NCBI RefSeq assembly: GCF_900142575.1 | Contig: NZ_FRBI01000005.1 | Span: 62,001-126,000 of the forward strand | DNA length: 64,000 nucleotides | Reading direction: 5' to 3' | From: Actinacidiphila paucisporea | Lineage (GTDB): Bacteria; Actinomycetota; Actinomycetes; Streptomycetales; Streptomycetaceae | Shown: positions 24,976 through 33,685 of the stretch, piece by piece | Position numbering within the stretch: the stretch's first letter is position 1 | Layout: every line of letters starts with the position of its first letter | Position numbers and translations under genes: made by a program | Notes under the pieces: generated by a model | Seen by the model: only the letters and a program-made list of their open reading frames with translations | Told to the model about the DNA's origin: nothing | Database searches by the model: none

Positions 24976-26808
24976 CTGGTCGGACGGCGCGTCCATCCCT
25001 GCCAGGACCAGTGCGAGCCGGCTCCCGCCGGTGTCGGTCAGCCGGACCGGGACACCCCAGTCCTGCTGGTGCACATGGCAGGCCGGGTATTCGTTGGCCG
25101 GGTCGTCGTCGCAGGACGCCGCCATGGCCGAGACATGCAGGACCCCCTCGCTCACGGACGGGTCGAGCACCAGGTCACGGAAGAGATCCGTGCCCTTGCC
25201 CGCACCGTCCGCGAGCAGTTCCGGCGGGGTCGCGCTGACCAGCAGCCGGGTCGAGGGGCCGTAGCGCTCGTCCAGCTTCTGGCCGGCGGGCGCCGAGAAG
25301 ACCACGTCGAGGCGGAAAGGCCCGGCTGCGACATCGGTGGCGGCCCGCTGCGTGCGGTGGGCGACCGCCTCGACCCGTACCGCCTCTTCCGGCAGGCGCA
25401 TCCGGGTCAGCCGGTGCCGGGCCGACTCCACCACCACGATGTCCCCGTCCACCACGGCGGCGTCCGACGGCTCGCGCAGGTCGGTCGCCAGCGTGCTGAC
25501 CTCGCCGCTGTCCGGGTCGTAGCGGCGCAGCGCGTTGTTGTACGTGTCGCTGATCGCGACCGAGCCGTCGGGCAGCCCGGTCACCCCGAGCGGGTGCTGG
25601 AGCAGCGCCTGCCCGGCCGGGCCGTCGCGGTGGCCGAAGTCGAACAGGCCGGTGCCGACGGCCGTACGGATGACGTACCCCTCGCCGTCGGTGGCCCGTT
25701 CCACCCAGCGCAGTGCCGACGTCTCCGAGTCCGCGACCCACAGCCGGGCCCCGGCCGCCGCCAGCCCCGACGGCTGCGCGAACCAGGCGTCGGCGGCGCG
25801 GCCGTCGACCAGGCCCTCGTTGGTTGTGCCCGCCGCGACCTCGACCCGGCCGGTCGCCGGGTCGTACGCCCACAGCTGGTGCACACCGGCCATCGCGATC
25901 CACACCCGGTCCTCGAACCAGGCCACGTCCCACGGTGACGACAGGTCCACCTCGCGCGCCTTGCCACTGGTCGGCGAACCCTGCCACCACTGGCGCCCGG
26001 TGCCGGCCACCGTCGTGACCCGGCCGCTCTCCAGGTCGAGCCGCCGCAGCGCGTGGTTGACGGTGTCCGCCACGATCACGCCGCCGTCGGGCAGCATCGC
26101 CAGTCCCTGCGGCTCGCTGAACCGCGCGGTCGCCGCGTCCCCGTCGGCGAAGCCGCGCTCACCGGTGCCGATCCGGCGTACGACGCTCTCGCCGTCCGCC
26201 GCCAGCTCCACCAGGGCATGCCGCGTCGAGTCCGACACCAGGTAGTGCCCCGAGCCGGGCAGCGCCAGCATCTTCCCCGGAAAGCGCAGGTCGGTGGCCA
26301 CCGGCTCCGGCGGCACGTACACGCCGTCGCCGCGCCGCAGGGTGCCCTTCGCCCCGTGCTCGACCTCCAGCTCCGTGACCAGCTGCTCCAGCGCGTGGGC
26401 GTGGCCCTCGCCGGCGTGCTGCGCGACCACGTAGCCCTCCGGGTCGATCACCACCAGCGTCGGCCACGCGCGGACCGCGTACTGCCGCCACGTCGCCAGC
26501 TCCGGGTCGTCGAGCACCGGGTGGTGCACCTCGTACCGCTCGACGGCGTCCACCACGGCCTGGTGCTCCGCCTCGTGCACGAACTTCGGAGAGTGCACAC
26601 CGACGATCACCACGGTGTCACGGTGCCGCTCCTCCAGCGCCCGCAGCTCATCGAGGACATGCAGGCAGTTGACGCAGCAGAAGGTCCAGAAATCCAGGAT
26701 CACGATGGATCCGCGCAGGTCGGCGAGGGTGGGGGTGGCCTCGCCCGTATTCAGCCAGCCGCCCTTGCCGACCAGCTCGGGCGCCCGGACGCGTGCACGT
26801 GCAGTCAT
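24973..26808 (-). CDS. Thioredoxin-NHL repeat protein (NHLRC2-like)
   Basis: 611 residues from ATG 26808. A thioredoxin-like domain (about 15-160) carries FWTFCCVNCLHVL, the CCxNC form of the CxxC redox motif seen in NHLRC2 proteins. It is followed by a beta-propeller of NHL repeats (about 185-500: RFSEPQGLAMLPDGGVIVADTVNHALRRLDL and three further copies) and a C-terminal beta domain (about 510-610). No signal peptide is visible, so it is likely cytosolic. Family function is unresolved, probably a thiol-disulfide role with a protein-binding propeller. The first codons lie over GTGCACGTGCAGTCA, matching an operator-like motif at 5911-5925. Confidence 0.9.
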   Translation of the reverse strand: MTARARVRAPELVGKGGWLNTGEATPTLADLRGSIVILDFWTFCCVNCLHVLDELRALEERHRDTVVIVGVHSPKFVHEAEHQAVVDAVERYEVHHPVLDDPELATWRQYAVRAWPTLVVIDPEGYVVAQHAGEGHAHALEQLVTELEVEHGAKGTLRRGDGVYVPPEPVATDLRFPGKMLALPGSGHYLVSDSTRHALVELAADGESVVRRIGTGERGFADGDAATARFSEPQGLAMLPDGGVIVADTVNHALRRLDLESGRVTTVAGTGRQWWQGSPTSGKAREVDLSSPWDVAWFEDRVWIAMAGVHQLWAYDPATGRVEVAAGTTNEGLVDGRAADAWFAQPSGLAAAGARLWVADSETSALRWVERATDGEGYVIRTAVGTGLFDFGHRDGPAGQALLQHPLGVTGLPDGSVAISDTYNNALRRYDPDSGEVSTLATDLREPSDAAVVDGDIVVVESARHRLTRMRLPEEAVRVEAVAHRTQRAATDVAAGPFRLDVVFSAPAGQKLDERYGPSTRLLVSATPPELLADGAGKGTDLFRDLVLDPSVSEGVLHVSAMAASCDDDPANEYPACHVHQQDWGVPVRLTDTGGSRLALVLAGMDAPSDQ

Positions 26809-26848
26809 GCACCCATCCAACAGCATCACGGGGGGTAGGCATTCCCGC

Positions 26849-27328
26849 ATGAAATACGTGGTGCAGGAGAAGATGTTCGCCATCGGCGACGACTACTGGA
26901 TCGAGGACGAGAACGGCCGCAGGGCCTTCTACGTCGACGGCAAGGTCCTCAGGATCAGGGAGACCCTGGAGCTCCAGGACCCCTCCGGCGCGGTGGTCGC
27001 CGTCATCCACAAGAAGCTGGTCTCCCTGCGGGACGCGATGACCATCGAGCGCGACGGCGACGTCCTGGTCACCGTCCGCAAGAAGCACGCCCTGCTGCAC
27101 GAGGTCTACCGCGCCGACCTCGCCTCCGGGGAGGAACTGGAGATCCGCGGCGACCTCATCGGCAAGGAGTTCGACATCGAGTACGAGGGCGAGCGCCTCG
27201 CCCGCGTCTCCCGCCGCTGGTTCTCGCTCCGGGACAGCTACGCGATCGACGTGGAGCGCGACGACGCGGACGCGGCGATGCTGATCGCCGTGGCCGTCTG
27301 CGTCGACCGCATGGTCACCAAGGAGTAG
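26849..27328 (+). CDS. LURP-one-related (LOR) family protein
   Basis: 159 residues from ATG 26849 (longer frame extensions lie over the neighbouring gene). The tubby-like LOR fold is recognisable by KYVVQEKMFAIGDDYWIEDENGRRAFYVDGK, LSLRDAMTIERDGDVLVTVRKK, and repeated IEYEGERLARVSRRWFSLRDSYAIDV. Such proteins form a 12-stranded beta barrel around a helix and may bind membrane lipids; the bacterial role is unknown. It is divergent from the NHLRC2-like gene with only 40 bp between starts, implying overlapping promoters. Confidence 0.88.
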   Translation: MKYVVQEKMFAIGDDYWIEDENGRRAFYVDGKVLRIRETLELQDPSGAVVAVIHKKLVSLRDAMTIERDGDVLVTVRKKHALLHEVYRADLASGEELEIRGDLIGKEFDIEYEGERLARVSRRWFSLRDSYAIDVERDDADAAMLIAVAVCVDRMVTKE

Positions 27329-27337
27329 CCCGCCCGG

Positions 27338-28150
27338 CTACCGGGGCGGCGCCCCGAGGACGCGGTCGCGCAGGACCGGGAAGTCGGAGCGGGTGGCCGC
27401 GACCCGGGAGGGGTCCAGCTCGACGGTGAGGACCTCCTCGGCGGCGCCGGCCTCGGCCAGCACGGCCCCCCACGGGTCGATGACCATGCTGTGGCCGGCC
27501 TGCGGCACGTCCGCGTGCGTACCGGCAGTGCCGCAGGCCAGGACGAAGACCTGGTTCTCGATGGCCCGGGCCTGCAGGAGGACCCGCCAGTGCGCGAGGC
27601 GCCGGGCGGGCCACCCCGCCGGGATGACCAGCATCTCGGCGCCGGCGTCCACCAGCAGCCGGAACTGCTCCGGGAAGCGCAGGTCGTAGCAGGTGGCCAG
27701 CCCGAGCACGCCCTGCGGGAGGGCGGCGGTGACGATCCGCGAGCCACCCGCCATCAGCACCGCCTCGCCCCGGTCGAAGCCGAAGCGGTGGATCTTGCGG
27801 TAGGCGGTGTGCAGCGTGCCGTCGGGCGCGAAGAGCAGCGAGGTGTTGTAGAGCGGCCCGTCGGGCCACGGGTCGCGCTCGACGACGGAGCCGGCGTGCA
27901 GCCACACCCCGGCGTCCCGCGCGGCGGCGCTCATCGCCTCGGCGGTGGGCCCGCCGTCGAGGCGCTCGGCGCCGGCCGCGAAGTCGTCGGAGGCGAAGGC
28001 CCCGACGGGCCACAATTCGGGCAGCACGACAAGATCCGCGCCCGCCTGGGCGCGGACGAGGGCGGCCGCACGGCGCCGCCGGTCGGCGGCCGTCTCGGCC
28101 GGGTCGACCTCGATCTGGAGAAGCGTTGCGCGCACCTGGACACCGCCCAT
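27338..28150 (-). CDS. Carbon-nitrogen hydrolase family protein (nitrilase superfamily)
   Basis: 270 residues from ATG 28150; GTG and other upstream codons are possible. The catalytic triad is complete: Glu45 in VLPELWPVG, Lys119 in AYRKIHRFGF and Cys154 in ATCYDLRFPE. Length matches the omega-amidase/Nit-type clade, which hydrolyses amides such as 2-oxoglutaramate or deaminated glutathione; the exact substrate cannot be assigned. It is divergent from the DinB-like gene, and its stop lies 9 bp from the convergent LOR gene. Confidence 0.92.
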   Translation of the reverse strand: MGGVQVRATLLQIEVDPAETAADRRRRAAALVRAQAGADLVVLPELWPVGAFASDDFAAGAERLDGGPTAEAMSAAARDAGVWLHAGSVVERDPWPDGPLYNTSLLFAPDGTLHTAYRKIHRFGFDRGEAVLMAGGSRIVTAALPQGVLGLATCYDLRFPEQFRLLVDAGAEMLVIPAGWPARRLAHWRVLLQARAIENQVFVLACGTAGTHADVPQAGHSMVIDPWGAVLAEAGAAEEVLTVELDPSRVAATRSDFPVLRDRVLGAPPR

Positions 28151-28269
28151 ACGTTGGGTCGTCAAGCCGGGCCTACCATCGTCACTCGAAAGCACTGCGT
28201 GGGCGCCCGCGCGCAGCGTAACTTAGGCGCCAACCACCACGACCGCGCACCGATCCGTCGAGGGGTCCC

Positions 28270-29094
28270 GTGACCGTCCACAGCAAGCTCCAGCCGTACA
28301 TCGACGCCTGGACCCACTCCATAGAATCCATCAACGAACTGGTGTCCCCACTGGCCGAGGGGGAGTGGAACCGCGCCACGGAGTGCCCCTACTGGTCGGT
28401 GCGCGACATCGTCTCGCACGTCATCGGCTTCGAGTGCGAACTGCTCGGCGATCCGCGCCCGATCCACACCCTTCCCAGCGACCTGCGGCACATCACCAGC
28501 GAGGCCGCCCGCTACACGGAGGTGCCGGTCGACATCCGGCGGCACCACACGGCCCCCGAGATGACCTCCGAACTGGAGTACACGATCATCCGCAGGTCGC
28601 GGCAGCTGCGCAACGAGTCGCGGCAGCCCGACCAGGAGGTACGGGCGATCGGCGGCGGCGAGATCACCCTGGAGGAGCAGCTGTGGAGCCGCGTCTTCGA
28701 CGTGTGGGCCCACGAGCAGGACCTGCGCAGGGCGCTGAACACCCCGGGCAACCTCGCCTCGGCTGCGGCGGTGCTGGCCCGCGACTACGTGCTGCGGGCG
28801 CTGCCGAAGCTGGTCGCGCACGACGCGGGCGCCAAGCCCGGGTCCGCGGTGGTCTTCGACGTGCACGGGCCGCTGGAGTTCATGCGGACGGTGCGGGTGA
28901 ACGCGGAGGGCCGCGGGTCCATCGACTCGGCGGTCTCGCTCGGCCCCGCGGTGACCTTCGCGCTGGACTGGGAGACCTTCCTGCGGCTGCTGACCGGCCG
29001 GGTGCGGCCCGCCGTGGTCGCCGACCGGCTGAAGATCGAGGGTGACACGGCGCTGGCCGAGGCGATCCTGCAGCACATCGCCGTGACGCGCTGA
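28270..29094 (+). CDS. Maleylpyruvate isomerase family mycothiol-dependent enzyme (DinB-like)
   Basis: 274 residues from GTG 28270. The N-terminal four-helix DinB-like bundle carries the metal histidines (CPYWSVRDIVSHVIGFE and FDVWAHEQDLRRAL) of the MDMPI_N family, which uses mycothiol as cofactor in actinobacteria. The C-terminal region (about 180-270) is an SCP2-like domain ending in GDTALAEAILQHIAVT. Substrate unknown; many copies exist per Streptomyces genome. Confidence 0.9.
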   Translation: MTVHSKLQPYIDAWTHSIESINELVSPLAEGEWNRATECPYWSVRDIVSHVIGFECELLGDPRPIHTLPSDLRHITSEAARYTEVPVDIRRHHTAPEMTSELEYTIIRRSRQLRNESRQPDQEVRAIGGGEITLEEQLWSRVFDVWAHEQDLRRALNTPGNLASAAAVLARDYVLRALPKLVAHDAGAKPGSAVVFDVHGPLEFMRTVRVNAEGRGSIDSAVSLGPAVTFALDWETFLRLLTGRVRPAVVADRLKIEGDTALAEAILQHIAVTR

Positions 29095-29113
29095 GACGCT
29101 CCCGGACCCCGCA

Positions 29114-29155
29114 GGGGCCGGTACCGACGGGTTCCCACCCGTCGGCACCGGCCCC
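29114..29155. terminator. Strong hairpin terminator
   Basis: Two 19-nt arms (29114-29132 and 29137-29155) pair with a single A-C mismatch around a 4-nt loop and are followed by TTT. It ends the DinB-like gene. A further imperfect palindrome rich in GACCGGTCG (29205-29235) lies before the convergent MFS gene. Confidence 0.85.
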
Positions 29156-29275
29156 TTTGCACAGACTTCCGCCCCCTCGCGGGACGTCAACGGAGCCGAC
29201 CGAGTCAACCGACCGGTCGACCGACCGGTCGGATCAGCGAGTCGGAGCCCCGATGGGCAGAGCGCGGGCGGCTGC

Positions 29276-30592
29276 TCACTCCCCGCGGACCGCGGCGGCC
29301 GACGAGCGGTGGACGCTCTCCACCCGGCTGACGGCGATCCGCTCGCGCTCCAGGCGCTCGCTGTGCCGGTGCAGCCGCAGGATCTGGGTGGTGCCGATCG
29401 CCTGCAGGACGAAGACGCTGCTCCAGGCCACCCGGTAGTTGTCGCCGGTGGCGTCCAGCAGCACGCCGATGGCCAGCAGGGTCAGCATCGACGCCGTGAA
29501 GCCGCCGATGTTGACGATGCCCGACGCCGTGCCGAAGCGCTCCGGCGGGTTGGCGGGGCGCGCGAAGTCGAAGCCGATCATCGAGCCGGGACCGCAGGCG
29601 CCCAGCACCACACACAGCAGCGCCAGCAGCCACATCGGGTCCTGCCCGCCGGGCCAGCCCAGAACCGCCGCCCAGGCCCCCGCGGTCGCCGCGATGACGC
29701 CCAGCGTCAGCGGCATCCTGGCCCCGTGGTGGCGGGAGATCAGCTGGCCGAAGACCATCCCGAAGACCATGTTGGACAGCACCACCAAGGTCAGCAGGCT
29801 GCCCGCCGTGCCGCGGGACAGGCCCTGGTCCTCGACCAGGAAGGGCAGGCCCCACAGCAGCAGGAAGACCATGCCGGAGAACTGCGTGGTGAAGTGCGTC
29901 CACATCCCCAGCCGGGTGCCCGGCTCCGCCCAGGACGCCGCGATCTGCCGCCGTACGTACGCCGGTCCCGCGTGTTCGGCCGGCGCGGGCTCGTGGCCCT
30001 CGGGGTGGTCCTGCAGGAAGAGCGCCACCAGCAGCAGCACGAAGGCGCCGCCGATCGCCGTGCCCAGGAAGGTCGGCGTCCAGCCCGCCGAGTGCAGCAG
30101 CCGGGACAGCGCGACCGTCGAGACCAGGTTGCCCGCCACCCCGAAGAGGGCCGCGCCCTGCGCGATCATCGGCCCGCGGCGGGCCGGGAACCAGCGCGAG
30201 CCGAGCCGCAGCACGCTCACGAAGGTCATCGCGTCACCGCAGCCCAGCACCGCGCGGGCGGCCAGCGCCATGCCGTACGAGTGCGACAGCGCGAAGGCCA
30301 GCTGGCCGCTGGTGAAGAGCACCGCGCCCAGCATCAGCACCCGCTTGGTGCCGAGACGGTCCACCATCAGGCCGACGGGTATCTGCATGCCGGCGTAGAC
30401 CAGGACCTGGAGTATCGAGAAGGACGACAGCGCGGACGCGCCGATGTGGAAGCGGTCGGCGGCGTCGATGCCGGCCACGCCGAGGCTGGTGCGGTGCACC
30501 ACCGCGACCAGGTAGACCAGGGTGCCGACTCCCCAGACCAGGACGGCACGCCGGCCGCCCGGTGGGTCGCCCGGCAGGGTTTTCGCGGTCAC
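29276..30592 (-). CDS. MFS transporter
   Basis: 438 residues from GTG 30592, with about 12 hydrophobic segments. Seen: the loop 2-3 motif VDRLGTKRVLML, RAVLGCGDAMTFVSVLRLGSRWFPARRGPMIAQG in TM4-5, and a cytoplasmic centre (about 205-235). The start overlaps the stop of the GntR gene as GTGA, so the two are co-translated and the regulator probably controls the transporter. Substrate unknown; the family resembles MFS carriers of sugar acids and small organic anions. Confidence 0.92.
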   Translation of the reverse strand: MTAKTLPGDPPGGRRAVLVWGVGTLVYLVAVVHRTSLGVAGIDAADRFHIGASALSSFSILQVLVYAGMQIPVGLMVDRLGTKRVLMLGAVLFTSGQLAFALSHSYGMALAARAVLGCGDAMTFVSVLRLGSRWFPARRGPMIAQGAALFGVAGNLVSTVALSRLLHSAGWTPTFLGTAIGGAFVLLLVALFLQDHPEGHEPAPAEHAGPAYVRRQIAASWAEPGTRLGMWTHFTTQFSGMVFLLLWGLPFLVEDQGLSRGTAGSLLTLVVLSNMVFGMVFGQLISRHHGARMPLTLGVIAATAGAWAAVLGWPGGQDPMWLLALLCVVLGACGPGSMIGFDFARPANPPERFGTASGIVNIGGFTASMLTLLAIGVLLDATGDNYRVAWSSVFVLQAIGTTQILRLHRHSERLERERIAVSRVESVHRSSAAAVRGE

Positions 30593-31260
30593 GACTCGCC
30601 CCGGGCCAGGGTGTTGACCCGCGACAGGTGCCGGCGGACGGCGCCCTCCGCCTGCCGCGCGCCGCCGTGGCGCAGCGCGTCCAGGATCTCGGTGTGCTCC
30701 TCGATGTTCTTCGCGACCCGGCTGGGCTCGGCGTGCATCGTGGCCACCCCCATCCGCAACTGGCGGTCCCGCAGCTGGTCGTAGAGCTGGGCGAGGATAC
30801 GGTTGCCGGCCGCGCGCACGATCTCCGCGTGGAAGCAGCGGTCGGCGACCGCGAAGGCCGCCAGGTCGCCGGCGGCCGCGTGCCGGCGCTGCTCGGCCAG
30901 CAGCTCCTCCAGACGCGCGACCAGCCGCTCCGGCAGCGCGCCCACCAGCTTGGCGACCGCGTGCTGCTCGACCAGCAGCCGGGTCTCGACGACGTCGGCG
31001 ATCTCCTGCGCGGAGACCGGCAGCACCAGGGCGCCCTTCTTCGGATAGAGCTTGAGCAGCCCCTCCGCCTCCAGCCGCAGCAGCGCCTCCCGCACCGGGG
31101 TGCGCGACACCCCGACGGCCTCGGCGAGGTCGCCCTCGGTCAGCAGCGTCCCCCCTTCGTAGCTGCGGTCCAGCACTCCTGCCTTGACGTGCAGATACAC
31201 CCGCTCGGCGGCGGGCGGCGACTTGACGGCGACCGGGGTCGTGACGGTTGCTGCATCCAT
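30589..31260 (-). CDS. GntR-family regulator (FadR/FCD subclass), probably leaderless
   Basis: 223 residues from ATG 31260. A winged helix (about 18-85, LTEGDLAEAVGVSRTPVREALLRLEAEGLL) is followed by an FCD ligand domain (about 95-215) with the metal-type histidines CFHAEIV and EEHTEILDAL. The minus-strand promoter has TATGAT about 9 nt before ATG and no ribosome site. A perfect ATGATG-CGCA-CATCAT inverted repeat spans the start codon, so autorepression is likely. It forms an operon with the MFS gene. Confidence 0.92.
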   Translation of the reverse strand: MDAATVTTPVAVKSPPAAERVYLHVKAGVLDRSYEGGTLLTEGDLAEAVGVSRTPVREALLRLEAEGLLKLYPKKGALVLPVSAQEIADVVETRLLVEQHAVAKLVGALPERLVARLEELLAEQRRHAAAGDLAAFAVADRCFHAEIVRAAGNRILAQLYDQLRDRQLRMGVATMHAEPSRVAKNIEEHTEILDALRHGGARQAEGAVRRHLSRVNTLARGES

Positions 31261-31277
31261 GATGCGCACATCATAGA
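31259..31277. promoter_or_regulatory. GntR operator overlapping -10 and start codon
   Basis: ATGATG (31259-31264) and CATCAT (31269-31274) flank a 4-nt centre. Read on the minus strand, the same bases supply TATGAT as a -10 element and the ATG start at 31260. Confidence 0.6.
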
Positions 31278-31345
31278 TACAACAGGCCGCCACCCGTGAC
31301 GTCGTCCGCGATCCGGACGATCCGCCCCGCCCCCGGCCCCCCGGC

Positions 31346-31885
31346 CTAGGCTCCGGCGGCAGCGACGTCGACGTCGTCGCGGATGATGCTGTAGAGCATG
31401 GCGTCGCGCCACCGCCCGTCGCGGAAGACGACGCTGCGCAGGACGCCCTCGCGGGTGAACCCGGCCTTCTCCAGGGCGCGCTGCTCGGGGAAGTTGGTCG
31501 CCTCGGTGTCCGCCTCGATCCGGACCACGGGGGTGTGGGCGAAGAGGTAGTCGACCAGCAGGCGCTGGGCGCGGGTGCCGACACCGCGGCCGCGGGCGTC
31601 GGGGAGCAGCAGGATGCCGATGTTCCAGAAGTAGGAGTAGCCCGAGGCGTCGATCTTCCGCCAGGACACGAAGCCGAGTGGCTCGGTGGCGGTGGCCACC
31701 ATGAGCAGGCCGTTGTCCGGGCCGAGCAGGCCGTTCTCCGCCCAGCCGCGGGCCGTTCTGGCCGGGTCCAGCCAGCCGAACCACTGGAAGGGCGCCCTGG
31801 CCTCGGGGCTGTTCAGCATGCCGGTCAGCGTCGGGAGGTCACCCTCGCCTACCGGCCGCAACAGCACATCGTCGACGTCGCTCAT
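31346..31885 (-). CDS. GNAT-family N-acetyltransferase
   Basis: 179 residues. The acetyl-CoA-binding motif A is ILLLPDARGRGVGTRAQRLLVDYLF, followed by VVRIEADTEATNFPEQRALEKAGFTREGVLRS, the RimJ/RimL-like C-terminal pattern. It transfers an acetyl group to a small molecule or protein N-terminus; the acceptor is unknown. It ends upstream of the GntR gene on the same strand, about 85 bp away, so separate transcription is likely. Confidence 0.88.
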   Translation of the reverse strand: MSDVDDVLLRPVGEGDLPTLTGMLNSPEARAPFQWFGWLDPARTARGWAENGLLGPDNGLLMVATATEPLGFVSWRKIDASGYSYFWNIGILLLPDARGRGVGTRAQRLLVDYLFAHTPVVRIEADTEATNFPEQRALEKAGFTREGVLRSVVFRDGRWRDAMLYSIIRDDVDVAAAGA

Positions 31886-31921
31886 CCGATCATCGTAACG
31901 ACCGACTCTGCGGGACCGGCG

Positions 31922-32116
31922 CTACGGGCGGATCGTGCTGACCAGGTCGGCGGTCGAGGCCACGGTGGACTGGATGGTGGGCGCCAGGCTGGAACCGGCC
32001 AGGAAGAAGCCGAGCAGGCCGCACACGAGCGCGTGGCTGACCTTGAGGTTCTTGCTGCGCATCAGGAGTGCCGCGATGACGAACAGCAGCAGGACGACGG
32101 AGACAGAGACGACCAT
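31922..32116 (-). CDS. Conserved small two-helix membrane protein
   Basis: 64 residues from ATG 32116 (a longer frame starts at 32134). Two hydrophobic helices (about 3-18 and 29-46) flank a basic loop MRSKNLKVSHALV, and the C-terminus is polar. It resembles short hypothetical proteins common in Streptomyces beside the branched-chain dehydrogenase genes. I do not recognise a function. It is not part of the bkd operon, because a terminator lies between them. Confidence 0.65.
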   Translation of the reverse strand: MVVSVSVVLLLFVIAALLMRSKNLKVSHALVCGLLGFFLAGSSLAPTIQSTVASTADLVSTIRP

Positions 32117-32164
32117 ACGGTGATAGCAGCACAATTCACCCGCAGTGTGCGGTCAACACGCGGA

Positions 32165-32205
32165 AGCGGAGGCTCCCGGACGTTTGTCCGCCGGGAACCT
32201 CCGCT
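32165..32205. terminator. Hairpin terminator of the first bkd operon
   Basis: Arms AGCGGAGGCTCCCGG (32165-32179) and CCGGGAACCTCCGCT (32191-32205) pair with one mismatch around an 11-nt loop, 53 bp beyond the stop of the E2 gene. Confidence 0.75.
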
Positions 32206-32258
32206 GGGTGTACCTGCTGCGCCCGGTGCTCGCCGGGTCCGCGGGCCGCCCGTACGGG

Positions 32259-33674
32259 CTACGCCCAGGTGATCAGCCGCTTGGGCTGCTCCAGGATCGC
32301 GGCCACGTCCGCCAGGACCTTCGAGCCCAGCTCGCCGTCGACCAGCCGGTGGTCGAAGGACAGCGCCAGCGTGGTGACATGGCGCGGCTTGACCTTGCCC
32401 TTGTGGACCCACGGCTGGAGCCTGACCGCGCCGAAGGCGAGGATCGCCGACTCCCCGGGGTTCAGGATGGGCGTGCCGGTGTCCACGCCGAAGACGCCGA
32501 CATTGGTGATGGTCACCGTCCCCGCCTGCATGTCGGCCGGTGACGTCCTGCCCTCGCGGGCGGTCGCGACCAGGTCGCCCAGCGCGGACGCCAGTTCGGG
32601 CAGCGTCTTGTCCTGCGCGTCCTTGATGTTGGGCACGATCAGGCCGCGCGGGGTGGCCGCGGCGATGCCCAGGTTGACGTAGGACTTGTGGACGATCTCC
32701 TGCGCCGCCTCGTCCCAGGCCGCGTTCACCTGGGGGTGGCGCCGGATCGCGACCAGCAGGGCCTTGGCGACCAGCAGCAGCGGGCTGACCTTGAGACCGG
32801 TGAAGGCGCGGTCCTCCTTCAGCTCCTGGACCAGCTTCATGGTCCTGGTGATGTCGAAGGTCACGAACTCCGTGACGTGCGGGGCCGTGAAGGCGCTCGC
32901 CACCATGGCCTGTGCGGTGGCCTTGCGCACGCCCTTGATGGGGGTGCGGGTCTCCCGCTCGCCGGGTGCGAAGGCGGGCGCGGAGCCGGATGCGGAACCG
33001 GGCGCCGGGACCTGCGCGGCGGCCCGCGGGAGGGTCGCGGGGGGCGCCGCCGCGGCCCGGATGTCCTCCCGGGTCACGACACCGTTCGCGCCCGTCGGCA
33101 CCACGGTGGCCAGGTCGATGCCGAGGTCCTTGGCGAGCTTGCGCACCGGCGGCTTGGCCAGCGGCCGCTCCGACCGCTCGGCGGGCGCGGGGGCCGGGAC
33201 CGAGACCGGGGCCGGGGGTGCGGCCGGAGCCGTACTCGTACCGTTCAGCGGAGCCGTGGACGCCGGCTTGCGCGGCCGGCGGGAGGTCGAGGACGGGGCG
33301 ACCCCGTAACCCACCAGCACCGCCTCGCGCTTGGCCGGCTTCGGCTCCTCGACCGCGGCGGGCGCGGCCGCCGCGGCGGTCTCCACCCCGCCGTCCGCCT
33401 CTCCCGAGGACCCGGCGTCGACCACGATGATCGGCGTACCGACATCCACCGTCGAGCCCTCGTCGAAGCGGATCTCGCTGACCACCCCGTCGTAGGGGAT
33501 GGGCAGTTCGACGGCCGCCTTCGCCGTCTCGACCTCGCAGACCACCTGGCCGTCGGTGACGGTGTCGCCCACCGCCACGTACCACTTGAGGATCTCGGCC
33601 TCCGTGAGGCCTTCGCCGACGTCCGGCATCCGGAATTCCCGGAAGCGCTGTGCCTGTGGCGTCATCGTCGTCAC
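32259..33674 (-). CDS. bkdC: Dihydrolipoamide acyltransferase E2, first 2-oxoacid dehydrogenase operon
   Basis: 471 residues. It accepts acyl groups from E1 on a lipoyl arm and passes them to CoA. The lipoyl domain (about 12-87) has the lipoylated Lys52 in VETAKAAVE. An Ala/Pro-rich linker (about 90-168) leads to a peripheral subunit-binding domain (about 171-208, VRKLAKDLGIDLATVVPTGANGVVTREDI), then the catalytic domain (about 240-471) with DHRLVDG near 441-447, including the active-site histidine. It is the last gene of the operon, 11 bp after E1beta. Branched-chain specificity is inferred from the operon type; pyruvate cannot be excluded. Confidence 0.92.
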   Translation of the reverse strand: MTTMTPQAQRFREFRMPDVGEGLTEAEILKWYVAVGDTVTDGQVVCEVETAKAAVELPIPYDGVVSEIRFDEGSTVDVGTPIIVVDAGSSGEADGGVETAAAAAPAAVEEPKPAKREAVLVGYGVAPSSTSRRPRKPASTAPLNGTSTAPAAPPAPVSVPAPAPAERSERPLAKPPVRKLAKDLGIDLATVVPTGANGVVTREDIRAAAAPPATLPRAAAQVPAPGSASGSAPAFAPGERETRTPIKGVRKATAQAMVASAFTAPHVTEFVTFDITRTMKLVQELKEDRAFTGLKVSPLLLVAKALLVAIRRHPQVNAAWDEAAQEIVHKSYVNLGIAAATPRGLIVPNIKDAQDKTLPELASALGDLVATAREGRTSPADMQAGTVTITNVGVFGVDTGTPILNPGESAILAFGAVRLQPWVHKGKVKPRHVTTLALSFDHRLVDGELGSKVLADVAAILEQPKRLITWA

Positions 33675-33685
33675 AACCCTCTCCC

